Program-made: the position numbers and the translations under genes | Assembly (NCBI GenBank): GCA_002077045.2 | Contig: KZ111148.1 | Location: 1,446,885 to 1,510,884 of the forward strand | Source of the DNA: Rachicladosporium sp. CCFEE 5018 | Taxonomy: Eukaryota > Ascomycota > Dothideomycetes > Cladosporiales > Cladosporiaceae | DNA length: 64,000 nt | Direction of reading: 5' to 3' | The notes under the pieces: generated by a model | What the model was told of the DNA's origin: nothing | Database searches by the model: none | The model's input: only the letters and a program-made list of their open reading frames with translations | Shown: positions 54,154 to 64,000 of the stretch, one piece after another | How positions within the stretch are numbered: position 1 is the stretch's first letter | Layout of the letters: each line of letters begins with the position of its first letter

Positions 54154-56112
54154 TCATGCAATCACATGCAGATACCGTCGTAACTTGCGCAACTTCGAGG
54201 GAGGGGCTTGATTACCTTTTGTCGCATCCGCCAAGTAGATGAATTTCGACCACTTGGGTAGCACATCTGGGCTCGATGGTGAAGGTGCCGAAGAGGCAAA
54301 TACACTGATGTTGAACCCGGGAATGGTTGTGGGGTCGTAGTTCTCGCCAGCAGGGCCAGCAACACGCCACTTGAGGTTGGCTGTCAGGTATGGCACCACT
54401 GTCTTCTCACTGAGATCTGTGAGTCCGCCGCGGGTGACTTCGTAGGTGAGCGCGCGGGTCAAGGGAATGGAACCAGCGGTCGTGATGTTCTTCTCCGTCA
54501 TGCCGGGTTGAGCGAGAATACCGTATGGGCCGATGAGGTTTGCGTCGAGTGACCAGGTCGTGGGATCCTCGCTTGTGGGTGCGCGATTGAAGACGAAGAC
54601 GCTGTAGGAGCCGTTCAACGCGTAGCGAGGGGTCCGGATGTTCGCCACGTATTGATACAGACTGCCGTTGTTGGCGCGGAGAGGGGTGGCATTATCGGGC
54701 TGGACGAGCGTGCCCGTTGCTGTCGGGTAGGCAGTGCCAGCGGTAGCCGTCGTATTGCCCGCGGCGTAGGGTGCCGCCTCTGGCGCGGCGGTACGCTTGG
54801 AGGAGCCTGCAGTGGCAGTCGCTCCAGGGCCGTACAGCTTGTTGACGTAGCTCTTGATCGCATTGATACTGCCATCGCTGTTTGCGAACTCCGGGTAAGT
54901 GTACTTGAAGACTTTCATGTCCCGCACATCATTCGTCGTCCAGAAGTTGCCCGAGGTGTCCTTGTGGAAGGGTGTCAGAGGCGAGTCCGCAGTCTGCAAC
55001 TGGCCAGCTGGGATCGTCCACGTCGAGTGAGGAGCGACTTGATTAGCACCGTAAGCGAAGATATTGATGGCCTGCCACATTGCGAACAGACGATCGACAT
55101 TGGTGTGGTGAAGCCAGAAAAGCGGGTCGAAGGCGGCAGTCGCAAGGTAAGTCATGTGTCCAGCCGAAACTGTCGACGATCCAGGTCCACCTGCTGTAGT
55201 GTGAATGGTGTTGTGAATGGCCTCGAGGGAGTTCGAGCACGAAGTGGAGCTTGAACCAGCATCATCATTACTGAAGTGTAGGTAGTCGGTGCACGTCGAG
55301 AACAGCTGGTAGACCTGGTCTTGCAGAGATGCGCGGATGTTGTTGAACGCATCGATCGACGACTGCTGCGTGCTAGATGCGGTGTTGGCATTGGAGTTCG
55401 GGTAGCGTAATGTCACTGCCCAGTTGACGAAAGGGCTATAGACCAGCTGACTGGTATCGGTAAAGTCGTGACGGAATAGCGGGTTGATGATCGTGATGGA
55501 GTTGCCATTTACATCATTAACCGTGACATACTTATTGCTCACAATTTGCGGCAGATTGGGGTAGCCAGGTTTTGGTTGTGCTGCCCAATCCCAGTACGGA
55601 AACCTCATCGTGGAGAAAGCACCTTGCATCTCTGCCTGCTTGCTCTGGGGATACTGTGCAACGACTTGGCTGACAACGTTGAGGAACGACTGTTCAAAGA
55701 GAGCGAGGTAGGCGCGATGCCAGGATGGAAAGAGCACAGAGTCGTGTGTGCAGTAGCCGTCCGTCCCACCACATGAGCTGCATTGGCCGACGTTGTCCCA
55801 GTTTTGGCGGGGCACGCCGTGAATGCCCGCAATTTGATAGTACGACATCTTGTCGGCCTGGTTGGTTGCGTGGAATCTCTGCATGCCCAGCATAAACAGA
55901 ATCCACTGGTTCGGCTTGGTGAATAACATCTGCCTCACCTCCAGACGAGGGTAGACCGCGCTTCCAGGTGCACCAGAGACAACGGTAAAGCCCGACTGCC
56001 TCGATTCGAGGATAGATTCTTTCGATTCCTCGGTATGTTCTGCATGGTAAGGATGCGCGAAGACGGACTGGGTAGCGACTGACAGGACCAGCAGGACCGA
56101 TGTGAACTTCAT
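54154..56112 (-). CDS. Secreted tyrosinase (copper polyphenol oxidase)
   Basis: Oxidises mono- and diphenols to quinones, feeding melanin or phenolic detoxification. 652 residues in one exon. Signal peptide MKFTSVLLVLSVATQSVFAH. The CuA site has His in GIHGVPR (about 98), CTHDSVLFP (about 123) and SWHRAYLALFE (about 132). The CuB site has IHNTIHTTAGGPG and DPLFWLHHTNVDRLF (about 305-350). A Thr/Ala linker with N-glycosylation sites and a beta-rich C-terminal domain follow, as in long secreted ascomycete tyrosinases. All six expected copper ligands appear present. The stop comes just after an AAAGGTAATC sequence, so a terminal intron changing the last about 20 residues is possible. A role in melanin of a dark fungus is inference; DHN-melanin genes are not in the window. 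Confidence 0.93.
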   Translation of the reverse strand: MKFTSVLLVLSVATQSVFAHPYHAEHTEESKESILESRQSGFTVVSGAPGSAVYPRLEVRQMLFTKPNQWILFMLGMQRFHATNQADKMSYYQIAGIHGVPRQNWDNVGQCSSCGGTDGYCTHDSVLFPSWHRAYLALFEQSFLNVVSQVVAQYPQSKQAEMQGAFSTMRFPYWDWAAQPKPGYPNLPQIVSNKYVTVNDVNGNSITIINPLFRHDFTDTSQLVYSPFVNWAVTLRYPNSNANTASSTQQSSIDAFNNIRASLQDQVYQLFSTCTDYLHFSNDDAGSSSTSCSNSLEAIHNTIHTTAGGPGSSTVSAGHMTYLATAAFDPLFWLHHTNVDRLFAMWQAINIFAYGANQVAPHSTWTIPAGQLQTADSPLTPFHKDTSGNFWTTNDVRDMKVFKYTYPEFANSDGSINAIKSYVNKLYGPGATATAGSSKRTAAPEAAPYAAGNTTATAGTAYPTATGTLVQPDNATPLRANNGSLYQYVANIRTPRYALNGSYSVFVFNRAPTSEDPTTWSLDANLIGPYGILAQPGMTEKNITTAGSIPLTRALTYEVTRGGLTDLSEKTVVPYLTANLKWRVAGPAGENYDPTTIPGFNISVFASSAPSPSSPDVLPKWSKFIYLADATKGNQAPPSKLRKLRRYLHVIA

Positions 56113-57492
56113 CTTAGCGACTGCAAAGGAAAGTTGTTAAGCAAGCTATGAGCGAGTGTATGCCTGTGAGGGCGAAAATGCAAGTGTCCAGCGTTAGGAC
56201 GTAGTGATAATATTGATTGACTAGGAAATATAGTAGAGAGCAGGGGAAGGATAGTAAGAGCAGTTGCCCTGCAGAAGGAGAGGTGACCTGCCCGTTTGCG
56301 CAAGAGAGACACTTCGCTAGGCTAGGCGACTAGGCCCGCACAAGCAACCGTTAGCCTGCGTTAGGGTCGCAGTCAGAACGGGGTAGCGTGAGATCTCCGT
56401 CGCACTCGTGAAGCACCGGCGGACTACTCTGCGAAGTACGAGCTTCAGCCAAAACCGGGCCCTGGCGCTGCCGATTTGGATGGTGCCAGACGAGTGCCTC
56501 GTGTTCGTCGCGTCTTGTGACGTCTCGCCAGTTTGTACTTGGGAACGTCGCGAAGATCTCTGGTGGCCATTGACGCGTAGTCAGAACAATGTCCCATCAG
56601 CGAGGTCATCGTCGGTACGTCGTGATAGACCAATCGTCCTGCTGGCACTGTCAGCTACAGCGAGAATCCTCACCAATTCGCTCACATTCGTCGAAAGCCA
56701 CGACCAAACAAAAGCGCCCCTCGAGAAACTCTACTTCTTTCCACGGCTATTTGCGCCATTACCCCTGGTCCTTTTAATCTCTGCTCGTGCCGGCGGCCGA
56801 CACGCGAACGGTCAGACCAAGATCGGCAGCCACCCGAGCTGTTCCTTTGCGCGCGGCTCTGCGACGTGCAACAGACACCAACCGTTTCGCCGGCCTTGTA
56901 TTTGCGTGAATTCCACGCGTCGCTCGACCGTGAAAGAGGCGAATGTCTCGGCACCGCGCGAACCATCGAAAGGGGCATGCGAGCTACGCGTTGCTGTTCG
57001 ACAGTGCCCGCAGAGAGGGGCAAAGGTTTATTATTGGCGAGTGCGGAGAAGGCTGGTTAGCGCAGGTACCGCCGACGAACGAAAAGTGGAGCGCCTCGTG
57101 TTTTGCTACACCACGTCGATGTGACACATAAGATCTCACTGTCAGCCTCTCATCTCGAATGCTTGGAGCGAAGTGTTCGATATGCTCACGATGCACTTGT
57201 GCGCAAGGCGCGAGAGGCTGTGCTGATTGTGCAGGACTTGAACGTGGATCACGTGGTGATGAACGTCTGTTGTTCTAGTGATCACGATTGCATACTCAAA
57301 GTGCGAAGTTCGCTGTTGGATCGACTGACCTCAGTAGCAGACAAGGACAGACGTAGCGCGATGGGACCGTAGCAGGCGGTGACGAGATGTGAGGCCACCA
57401 GATCTGTGCGCTGGTAGGAGGGTCCAGCCCTCTCGCAATGTCATTATCCAAGACTCAGCCCACAGTGGTGTCTCAAGACCTGTCTTGCCGAC
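56113..57492. other. Intergenic, promoter side of tyrosinase
   Basis: 1.4 kb. The 238-codon plus-strand frame at 56408-57124 has no motif and a composition unlike its neighbours, so it is not called. An AT-richer patch around 56205-56240 may be core promoter or 5' leader. Confidence 0.5.
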
Positions 57493-58231
57493 TCAGATAG
57501 CAACAACAGCGCCCATGAAACCCACAGCCAACAGTCCCACGATATCCATCCCGAGCCTAGCAGCACCTCCTGTAGCTGAATTTGCTGTGCCCGAAGCACT
57601 AGGCGCAGCACCTGTTGCACTTGGGCCGGCAAAGCCACTCGTAGGCCCTGCAGCTGTGGAAGAGTCAGTCGCCGATGCTGTACTGCCAGTAGCAGACGCA
57701 CTGGTCGCCAGTGTGCTGGACATGCTGCTGTCGGAAGCTGAGCTGATGTCCGTACCCGAGGACGACGCGGAGCTTGCGCTGTATATCGCACTTGAGGTCG
57801 CAGAGGCGCCTGATGCAGTGGATGAAGCACTTGATGATGCGGTCGAGAAATCCGAGGCTGAGGACGAGGACGAGGTTGAGATCACTAGGTCCGATGTCAG
57901 TGTTGTGCAGACTTCGTGCGCCTTGCACGATGCGCCTACAAACTGTCTGTCCCGCGTTCTTGCACAGGCCTTCGAAGGCGCTCAGCGCAGTCTGTGCATT
58001 GTCCCCACAATTTTTCAATATGTAGCTCGTGACTGTGTCTGGGCTAGAGCAGATTGACTTGAAGTCTGAAGGGTCGGGGCAGGTGCTGGTACTCCTTTAG
58101 CTTCTTCTACACCCAGCCCATACTTGTAAATCTTACTTGACGGCGGCTAAAAGGCAAGCAGGTGGCGCTGCAGCAACGAGGGAAGTCGCGGTGGCGAGGA
58201 CCGCGAGCAGAGTGGTCTTCAGGGTGAGCAT
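57493..58231 (-). CDS. Small GPI-anchored Ser/Ala-rich surface protein
   Basis: 213 residues; exons on the minus strand 58231..58137, 58094..57940, 57884..57493. Signal peptide MLTLKTTLLAVLATATSLVA, then a short cysteine domain with five cysteines (PPACLLAAVK, STCPDPSDFKSICSSP, ILKNCGDNAQ, FEGLCKNAGQ). A long Ser/Ala/Thr stalk follows, and a hydrophobic C-terminal segment (GMDIVGLLAVGFMGAVVAI) signals GPI attachment. The cysteine spacing does not fit CFEM, so it is a generic fungal wall or membrane-anchored protein. Introns start GTAAGA and GTAGGC, the second with a CTGAC branch point; both are needed to keep one frame. It is divergent from ARG4. Confidence 0.75.
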
Positions 58232-58589
58232 GGTCGCGATGCTCTTTGTGATGGCTAAAAATGCCGGGTATCTTCGAGGGACGCGTAAAGGATAGTAAGA
58301 ATGAGCGTGATATTGCCGACCTCGAATGAGTGAGAGAGTCGAAGATAGTGACTAAATGAATGAGTGTGTTGAGCGAAGACAAGTCTTTGCTGCTGAGCAA
58401 GACAGGAGTGGGACGTCGCCGTGTTTGGGCGTGTTTCACCTGAGATCCCTTGCCAGCCCTGCCAAGCTTCACGAGCCTCTGGCTACCACGCTGTCGGGTT
58501 CACGAACAAAATATTTCTGAGCTCCCGCGTGAAAAGTCGTCTGAAGCCTTTTACACCTCAGCGCCATAGCGGATCTCGAGTCGAGAAAT
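58232..58589. promoter_or_regulatory. Divergent promoter GPI protein / ARG4
   Basis: 358 bases between divergent starts. No TGACTC site (amino-acid control) was found by eye in the ARG4-proximal part. Confidence 0.45.
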
Positions 58590-59608
58590 ATGGCTTCCTC
58601 CTCCAATGCGCCGTCAGCGGGGAAGCTTTGGGGTGGTCGATTCACTGGCGGCCAGGATCCCATCATGACCCAGTACAATGAGTCGATCTACTTCGATCGC
58701 GCTTTCCACAGCCAAGATATTCGCGGGAGCATTGCTTACGCACGTGCGAACGTCAAGACTGGCATACTCACGCAACGGGAGTTCTCGGAGATTGAGCGAG
58801 GTTTGCAGGAGGTGCTGAAGGAATGGGAGACCGGCAAATTCGAGATACAACCTGGTGTTGACGAGGACATCCACACTGCCAACGAGCGACGGCTGGGCGA
58901 GGTTGTTGGGAAGGATATAGCTGGAAAGCTACATACAGGCCGAAGTCGTAATGACCAGGTCGCTACGGACATGCGATTGTGGCTACGGGACCAGCTCGAT
59001 GAGCTTGAGGGCTACCTTGTGGACTTTTTGAAGGTCATTGCGGCCAGGGCAGAGAACGAAATCGATGCGTTGATGCCTGGTTATACACATCTGCAGCGTG
59101 CGCAGCCAATACGGTGGAGTCACTGGTCGTTGATGTACGGGTCGTTCTTCGCGTCAGACTTGCAACGATTGCGAGAGGTGAAGGCGCGTGTGAATAAGTG
59201 CCCACTAGGCTGTGGTGCGCTTGCTGGTAACCCGTTCAACGTCGACCGCGATGCCATTGCGAAGGAGCTGGGCTTCGATGGCCTGATCATGAATTCGATG
59301 GCCGGCGTAGCAGACCGTGACTTCGTCGTCGAGACGATGCAATGGGGTAGCATGCTGATGATGCATCTCTCACGGTGGGCTGAGGATCTGATCATCTACT
59401 CTAGTGGCGAATTCGCGTTCGTGAAGCTGGCGGATGCATACTCCACGGGCAGCAGCCTGATGCCGCAGAAGAAGAATCCCGACTCGCTGGAGCTGCTACG
59501 AGGTAAAGCTGGACGTGCCTTCGGACAGATGGCTGGCTTGATGATGAGTATCAAGGGCATACCATCAACGTACAATAAGGATCTGCAGGAGTCTGTTGAA
59601 CCACTTCT
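58590..59608 (+). CDS. ARG4: Argininosuccinate lyase, C-terminus missing
   Basis: Cleaves argininosuccinate to arginine and fumarate, the last step of arginine synthesis. About 339 residues are visible of roughly 465 usual for the family. It starts MASSSNAPSAGKLWGGRFTG; KLHTGRSRNDQVATDMR, PGYTHLQRAQP and the fumarase/aspartase signature GSSLMPQKKNPDSLELLRGK are all present, the last carrying the catalytic Ser loop. The frame is intact up to DLQESVEPL where the gap begins, so the truncation is due to the assembly and not to a mutation. Confidence 0.96.
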
Positions 59609-59708
59609 NNNNNNNNNNNNNNNNNNNNNNNNNNNNNNNNNNNNNNNNNNNNNNNNNNNNNNNNNNNNNNNNNNNNNNNNNNNNNNNNNNNNNNNNNNNN
59701 NNNNNNNN
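59609..59708. other. Scaffold gap, 100 N
   Basis: Exactly 100 N. It joins truncated ARG4 to the 5' part of FOL3 copy A. Confidence 0.99.
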
Positions 59709-59873
59709 ATTGAGGTGAGTGCGGTAGGTTGAGGCGTTATACGCATCTAGCATAGCGGAGATGTAAGTGCAGACTGAGCCTTTGCCATTTGTGCCTGCTA
59801 CGTGGATTGCTGGCCAAGGAAGGGGAGTGGTGGCGAGGAGACGAGAGATACGGGAGAGACCTGGGGTGATCAT
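59709..59873 (-). CDS. FOL3: Dihydrofolate synthase, copy A, N-terminal part (cut by gap)
   Basis: First 55 codons of FOL3 copy A: MITPGLSRISRLLATTPLPW, P-loop HVAGTNGKGSVCTY, ending at the AAT codon that is also the first codon of the piece at 10784-12070. Only one residue differs from copy B here (Ala for Val before IHVAG). Confidence 0.93.
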
Positions 59874-60319
59874 CTTGAGGACTTCCTGGCGCTCAAGCAA
59901 CGCGAATCCCGATGGTAGTATCTACAACGCCTCTCGATAGCCGGGTGGCGGGTGCTTGGCCTGCTCATCGAGCCGGTTCTGGGTTCCGAGCCGCATCAAC
60001 GGAAGAGAGCATGTCTACAGCAACTTCAAGTGGCTGATCGAGCGGCGTGGAAAGATTGTCGTCGACGACTGAGCTTTCCCATTTGAGGATTGTAAGTGAA
60101 GCATGCAGGTCGCACGTGCATTCGCATTAGCGCGCGGGGCGGTCCGACGGCTCCTCAAAAGTCAAGCGTGGCGGCTGAACGAGGCAACGCGACAACGGAC
60201 AATTGACGACTCAATAGCAACATCTCCACTCCGCCCTTTGCTTCTTCAATCTCCCCTCATTGCGGTCGCGTAGCTGGTCTAACACCGCCACTTCACTTTT
60301 CCGCGCTCACACCGCAGCC
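59874..60319. promoter_or_regulatory. Divergent promoter FOL3 / conserved fungal gene, copy A
   Basis: 446 bases, same length as copy B. Differences are limited to a few positions (for example near 60082, 60210 and 60293), a level otherwise seen only in strongly constrained coding parts. Confidence 0.6.
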
Positions 60320-62104
60320 ATGGGCCTCCCGTAAGCTTGGCCCCCAGTCCTTATTTTGCGCGGCGCGTAGCCTCGTTTCGCGCACGTCGTATTTGCAGAA
60401 TTCGCTCACACAACAATTTGTAGTATGTGGACCGATCCCGACGAGAAGGTCAACAAGCCCGCAGCGATTAAGACCGACCCCACAGCCGCAGCCCGCTCCT
60501 CCATTCGCCGACGGCCCTCCATACACGGCCCACGAGGCGGGTCACGACGCGATACACGTGCCTTGGCGCCTCGTCTCGAGCGCTCGCCGCCGCCAGCGTT
60601 GGGTGGCAGGACTTCGCGTCCGCTCGGTCCTGGCGCTTCGCGCTTTACCCGCCGCAATGGGCGCGCTGGCGTGCCCCCAATCTCGATATTGCTGGAGTCA
60701 GCTGACCGCGAGCGGCGATATCGTGATCCGCCGATTGTCGCGCGGGCTTACCGTCAGCGGGAGAATGAGACGCAGGCACTGGACTCGAGTCTCGCGCGAC
60801 TGAGGGAGCAGACTGAGCGGCTATCGAGGCGGGCTGGTAATCTGGCTGCGAGCTTGAGGGCGCAGGGCGAGCTGTATGATGAGGAGGCTACAGAGAGGGA
60901 GCTTGCGCGTATAGATGCGCGGATACAGGCGAGCTCGGATAGGATCAGGCAGCTGAGTGAGCGGCATAGGAGGCCGCCGGGGACGTGGGATTTCCACATG
61001 CTCACTCGGCCAGATGTGGCGGCTGGGGAAGAGGCCACGGCACCAGCAAGGGCAACCGTCTCAACTCCACCTGTCGAGCCGGTACTCCTGCAAGCGCCTG
61101 GGCAGCCTGACATCCTTTACTATCCGGATCCCGTCCTCGCCGCGCCGCCTCGATCTCATCATCCGCTCTCTCGCTCCTGGCAACCGTCTTCGCCAGTACC
61201 AGTAGATGGCCTCGGCGACCGCAATCGCAGTCCCACGCCGGCAGCCGACACCTGGGACCTCATGCGCAGCACCATCGCCCCAGACACCACCCTTCCCTCA
61301 GCAAGCAGCAGCTTCACTAGCGCCGCTGCAAGCGCCTCCTTCGGCGCAGGTGGCAGCACACAGTCTTCACACCCCTCTGCCAGCAGCAGCCCCGCCTCCT
61401 CCGCCATCGATCCAATGGACGACCTCGAAGGAGAAGCCGACTCCGATTCCTGCGGCTCCTTCTCCATGGACGAAGAAGACGAAGAAGTCTCCCTCCTGGC
61501 CCACTCCGCAACCTTCGCCTCGCATCTCTACAACATGGAATCAGAGACTAGAGCAGGCCAAGCTCGCATATCATATCACAGACGCCTGCAAAGCGAACAA
61601 GGGACGCGCTTCACGATCGGCCACGAAGGTCACAGCGTAGACATCGGCTTCCGCCTGATCGAAGAAGCGCTCCGCACAGAATCCGGCCGCGAACGCCTAT
61701 CCCTCATCGGCAGCGCCGAGCCCGGGCACGCTGAACTCGCCGCCGAACGCGCACTACGCCTTCGCACCGAACGAGCCGCCGACCTCGCCGTCGACGCTTT
61801 GAGTGCGTCGGGACGCACCTACGTCGACACCCGCCCAGCCATCGCGCCGCCAAGACGCACGCGAGAAGCTGCCCTAGCCGAGGAGGATGAGAGGGCGCGT
61901 TCGATCGTCGAGCAGACGGAGGTGCTGAGCGATGAGACGGATTTGAATGCTATGAGGCGAGTTGTGGAGAGGTTGGCGCAGAGGGACGATGTGCCTGAGG
62001 AGTGGTGGGTAAGTATGGGGTTAAACTTTGCGGGGAGGGGCAGTGGGAGTGAGGGGAGGAGGGAACGGATTGAGGAGAGGGTTGGGGAGGCGGCGAGGTT
62101 GTAA
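60320..62104 (+). CDS. Conserved fungal protein of unknown function with an 11-nt first exon, copy A
   Basis: 563 residues; exons 60320..60330 and 60424..62104, intron 93 nt as in copy B although the intron sequence itself has diverged. Same domain order: basic N-terminus after MGLPMWTDPDEK, coiled coil, DTWDLMRSTIAPD motif, acidic patch, helical C-terminus. Compared with copy B it lacks three residues after PPALG and gains one Phe before SMDEEDEEV. Both copies are open, and most differences lie in the low-complexity parts. Confidence 0.8.
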
Positions 62105-62891
62105 GATGGATGGGACTGGGGCGGAGTGATAGGTGATGTGTGGTCGCTGGACATGTATTGCTATGAAGCGGGAGCAACAAGCGGCAAAAGTCATAGGAAA
62201 CAGTCAAGTGGCTCGGAACGTGTACAATCAACGACAGGACGAAGGCACGGCCGGTCGTGAAGATCGATAAGCGGAAGTCTTAAGCCGATCAGTTTCAAAA
62301 CATCGTCGGCGAATTCGCTGACGTGCTCAATGTGCTGGTACGGAACTCCATCGTGACTTCTCGAAATGCAGGACCCGACTGCTCTGCGACGCTACGTAGT
62401 GGGTAACGCTGATATATGCAACACCGCAACGGTACTTTGGTATCTACACTGTCGGTAAGAGTGTCATCCCCCCTGGAATTCTCCTAGCCAGCACTAGCAG
62501 CGGTCTATTACTATGGTGTAACGTCCAGTAGCAGTGTCATCACCGGAAATCCTCTGAGTGGTCCGCTTCTCCTGTCGTTCGCGTACTAGGAGACTAGCTG
62601 GGTACCATATGTGTTGCTATGAAGTCAAAGGCGCGTCAGTCAGCTAAGACCGCGCTTAATCGAGCGGGATCGGACTCATGATTGAATGGAGTAGCACTGA
62701 CTAGGAAGACAAGGGGGTATTAGCAGAGCGAAGCGAAACAATACGAGACTTCCATTGACCTATTCGACCGCCGGACTTTCCACCTTTATAATCCTGTCGC
62801 ATTGCTGTGATACCCGCCGATGCTAGCGCGGCATGCCGGGTGGTGCACTACAATCCTCTACCAGCAGCCTGCCACCGAGCTCCAATGTGAT
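62105..62891. other. Convergent spacer, copy A
   Basis: Counterpart of 46121-46918, slightly shorter (a small deletion near 62670). No gene recognised. Confidence 0.6.
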
Positions 62892-64000
62892 CTAGGGATA
62901 GAAGTACCCAAACTGAAAGTCAACGTTTGGCTTGCTCGCTGCGTCGTTGCCAGGGCTTCCGATGTAGAGTGCACACACTGTATTACAAATAGTATAGGTG
63001 AACAGCGTCGCCAGACCGTCGGCGTCGGCCGCGACCAGGCAGTCGTAGAAGGACGGCAGTGAAACAGACCTGAGCAGAATCTTACCATCGAGAACAGGTT
63101 TCTGGTCGCATTTGACTACTACGGGCGTGTTGCTGAGAGGCGACCCGAATGTTTGGCCGCAGGCATTGAAGCCCACTGTAGCGGTGGCGGTTACTAGGGA
63201 AGTCTCCGTGACGCTTAGAGTGCTGAGTGTTGTGGTCGTTGACGGTATTGGGGTCGACGTCGCGACGAGGATGGTTGTCTGTAGGACCGTGGTCGTGGTG
63301 GGCGAGGTCACTGCGGAATTTTTCGAGAGTACCGAGGTGGACGTCGATGTGACTGTTACCGTTGCAACTGCCTAAGCCAGTGGTCAAATTTGTGTAGTGG
63401 ATACATCCTGAGTGCAAGAAGCTTACGGATAGCGTCTGGGGTACTCCAATGCACGAGCACAGCGTCGAGACTTGCGATGCTATAGCGGATTTGACAAAGG
63501 CTGCGCAGGCCGTAGAGGCCTTCCGGGCTTTGGCGTTCATGGAGAACCCATGTAGTGCAGTGCGCACTGCAGCGCGTTCTGTCCTTGATCAGGCCACAGA
63601 CATATCGCGGAGAGCCGGTCTCTGGACTCACCCTTGACAGCTGTGTGACCCGTAGGCGCCGCATTCCGCTTCATACACGCGTTGGCATTCACCGTGATTG
63701 TGGTAGTCGTGACGGTACTTGTCACGGTCGATGTTGCGCGTTTGGTAGTTGTGAGGACCAAGGTCTGCGTCTCGATAGAGGTCTGATCGATAGTGGTGGT
63801 GCTGGCGACGGTGTCGATGTTGTAGACGAGCACAACTGGAGTTGCAGTCGTGATGCTATGTGTGCACTGTCAGCCGATACTGCATCTATCTCATGTCGGC
63901 GACAAGGTAGCTCAATAAGGTAGCACACTTACATCGTTGTAGTACTGAACGCAGTGACTGTCGCCGTCCGAATCGTCGTCGAAACAGTGGTCGTGACCGG
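62892..64000 (-). CDS. Secreted Thr-rich cysteine-containing protein, copy A, 5' end outside the window
   Basis: Exons on the minus strand: >64000..63933, 63855..63632, 63566..63427, 63371..62892, matching copy B in every complete exon length. The frame is intact from the edge to the stop after FGYFYP. The signal peptide lies beyond the window. Thr-rich stretches, the segment TLCSCIGVPQTL and the C-terminal domain starting VGFNACGQTFG are as in copy B. Confidence 0.82.

Larger units (their letters stand above)
12171..59608. other. Contig probably nested wrongly inside copy A
   Basis: Both ends are truncated genes against 100-N gaps (DUF1279 protein at the left, argininosuccinate lyase at the right), while the sequences outside the two gaps fit together within a single FOL3 codon. 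The block contains the homeologous copy B. The simplest reading is a separate contig placed here by scaffolding, possibly because reads map to both copies. Confidence 0.8.
59709..64000. repeat. Homeologous block, copy A right part (partner 43722-48027)
   Basis: Continues copy A after the inserted contig: 5' part of FOL3, conserved fungal gene, Thr-rich secreted gene, in the same order and with the same exon lengths as copy B. Confidence 0.95.

Noticed and set aside
56408..57124. 238-codon plus-strand frame upstream of tyrosinase
   Set aside because: No motif, erratic composition and overlapping frames on both strands; likely a chance open frame in GC-rich sequence.
12071..59708. A genuine 47-kb insertion into FOL3 with a 3-bp target duplication (ATT)
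   Set aside because: The three shared bases look like a target-site duplication, but both borders are 100-N gaps, both inner ends are truncated housekeeping genes with no terminal repeats, and the insert carries the homeologous locus itself.
1..64000. Heavy repeat-induced point mutation (RIP)
   Set aside because: Copy differences include many transitions, but both copies keep open frames, high GC and no CpA depletion visible by eye; this looks like ordinary divergence.

Overview
The window reads as nuclear DNA of a filamentous or yeast-like ascomycete, most likely a Dothideomycete. Genes carry several short introns of about 50-105 nt with GT(A/G)AG-type donors and CTGAC/CTAAC branch points. 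The protein set is typical of such fungi: Zn2Cys6 factor, CFEM-like and Thr-rich wall proteins, secreted tyrosinase, SOG2, 14-helix MFS pump. Most striking, one gene block occurs twice in diverged form. A recent whole-genome duplication or hybrid origin, as known for the black yeast Hortaea werneckii, would explain this; the species name is inference.

Layout. Copy A of the block fills 1-12070 and 59709-64000. Copy B lies at 31658-48027 and extends further left (complete MFS gene from 30611). Gene order is the same in both: MFS pump (+), CFEM-like GPI protein (-), UPF0662/DUF2408 protein (-), ribosomal P1 (+), SOG2 (-), lipoate-protein ligase (+), dihydrofolate synthase FOL3 (-), conserved fungal protein with an 11-nt first exon (+), Thr-rich secreted protein (-). 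In copy A, SOG2 carries an in-frame stop and FOL3 is cut in two by the sequence between two gaps of exactly 100 N (12071-12170 and 59609-59708).

The piece between the gaps (12171-59608) looks like one contig placed inside copy A by the scaffolder. It starts in a truncated DUF1279/FAM210-type gene and ends in a truncated argininosuccinate lyase. It carries, in order: a small orphan ORF, a PNGase A-type amidase, a PHD-finger protein, the SCY1 pseudokinase, a Zn2Cys6 factor divergent from MFS copy B, the whole of copy B, a tandem paralogue of the Thr-rich secreted gene with a dead fragment of the preceding gene, a SET-domain protein, a tyrosinase, a small GPI-anchored protein and ARG4.

Functions are mostly housekeeping: folate (FOL3), lipoylation, translation (P1), arginine (ARG4), vesicle traffic (SCY1), polarity signalling (SOG2). 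Surface genes (CFEM-like, Thr-rich pair, GPI protein) and tyrosinase are the accessory part. No RNA gene, CRISPR array, intact transposon or virus was seen. Exon borders were worked out by eye from splice signals, reading frame and agreement between the two copies.
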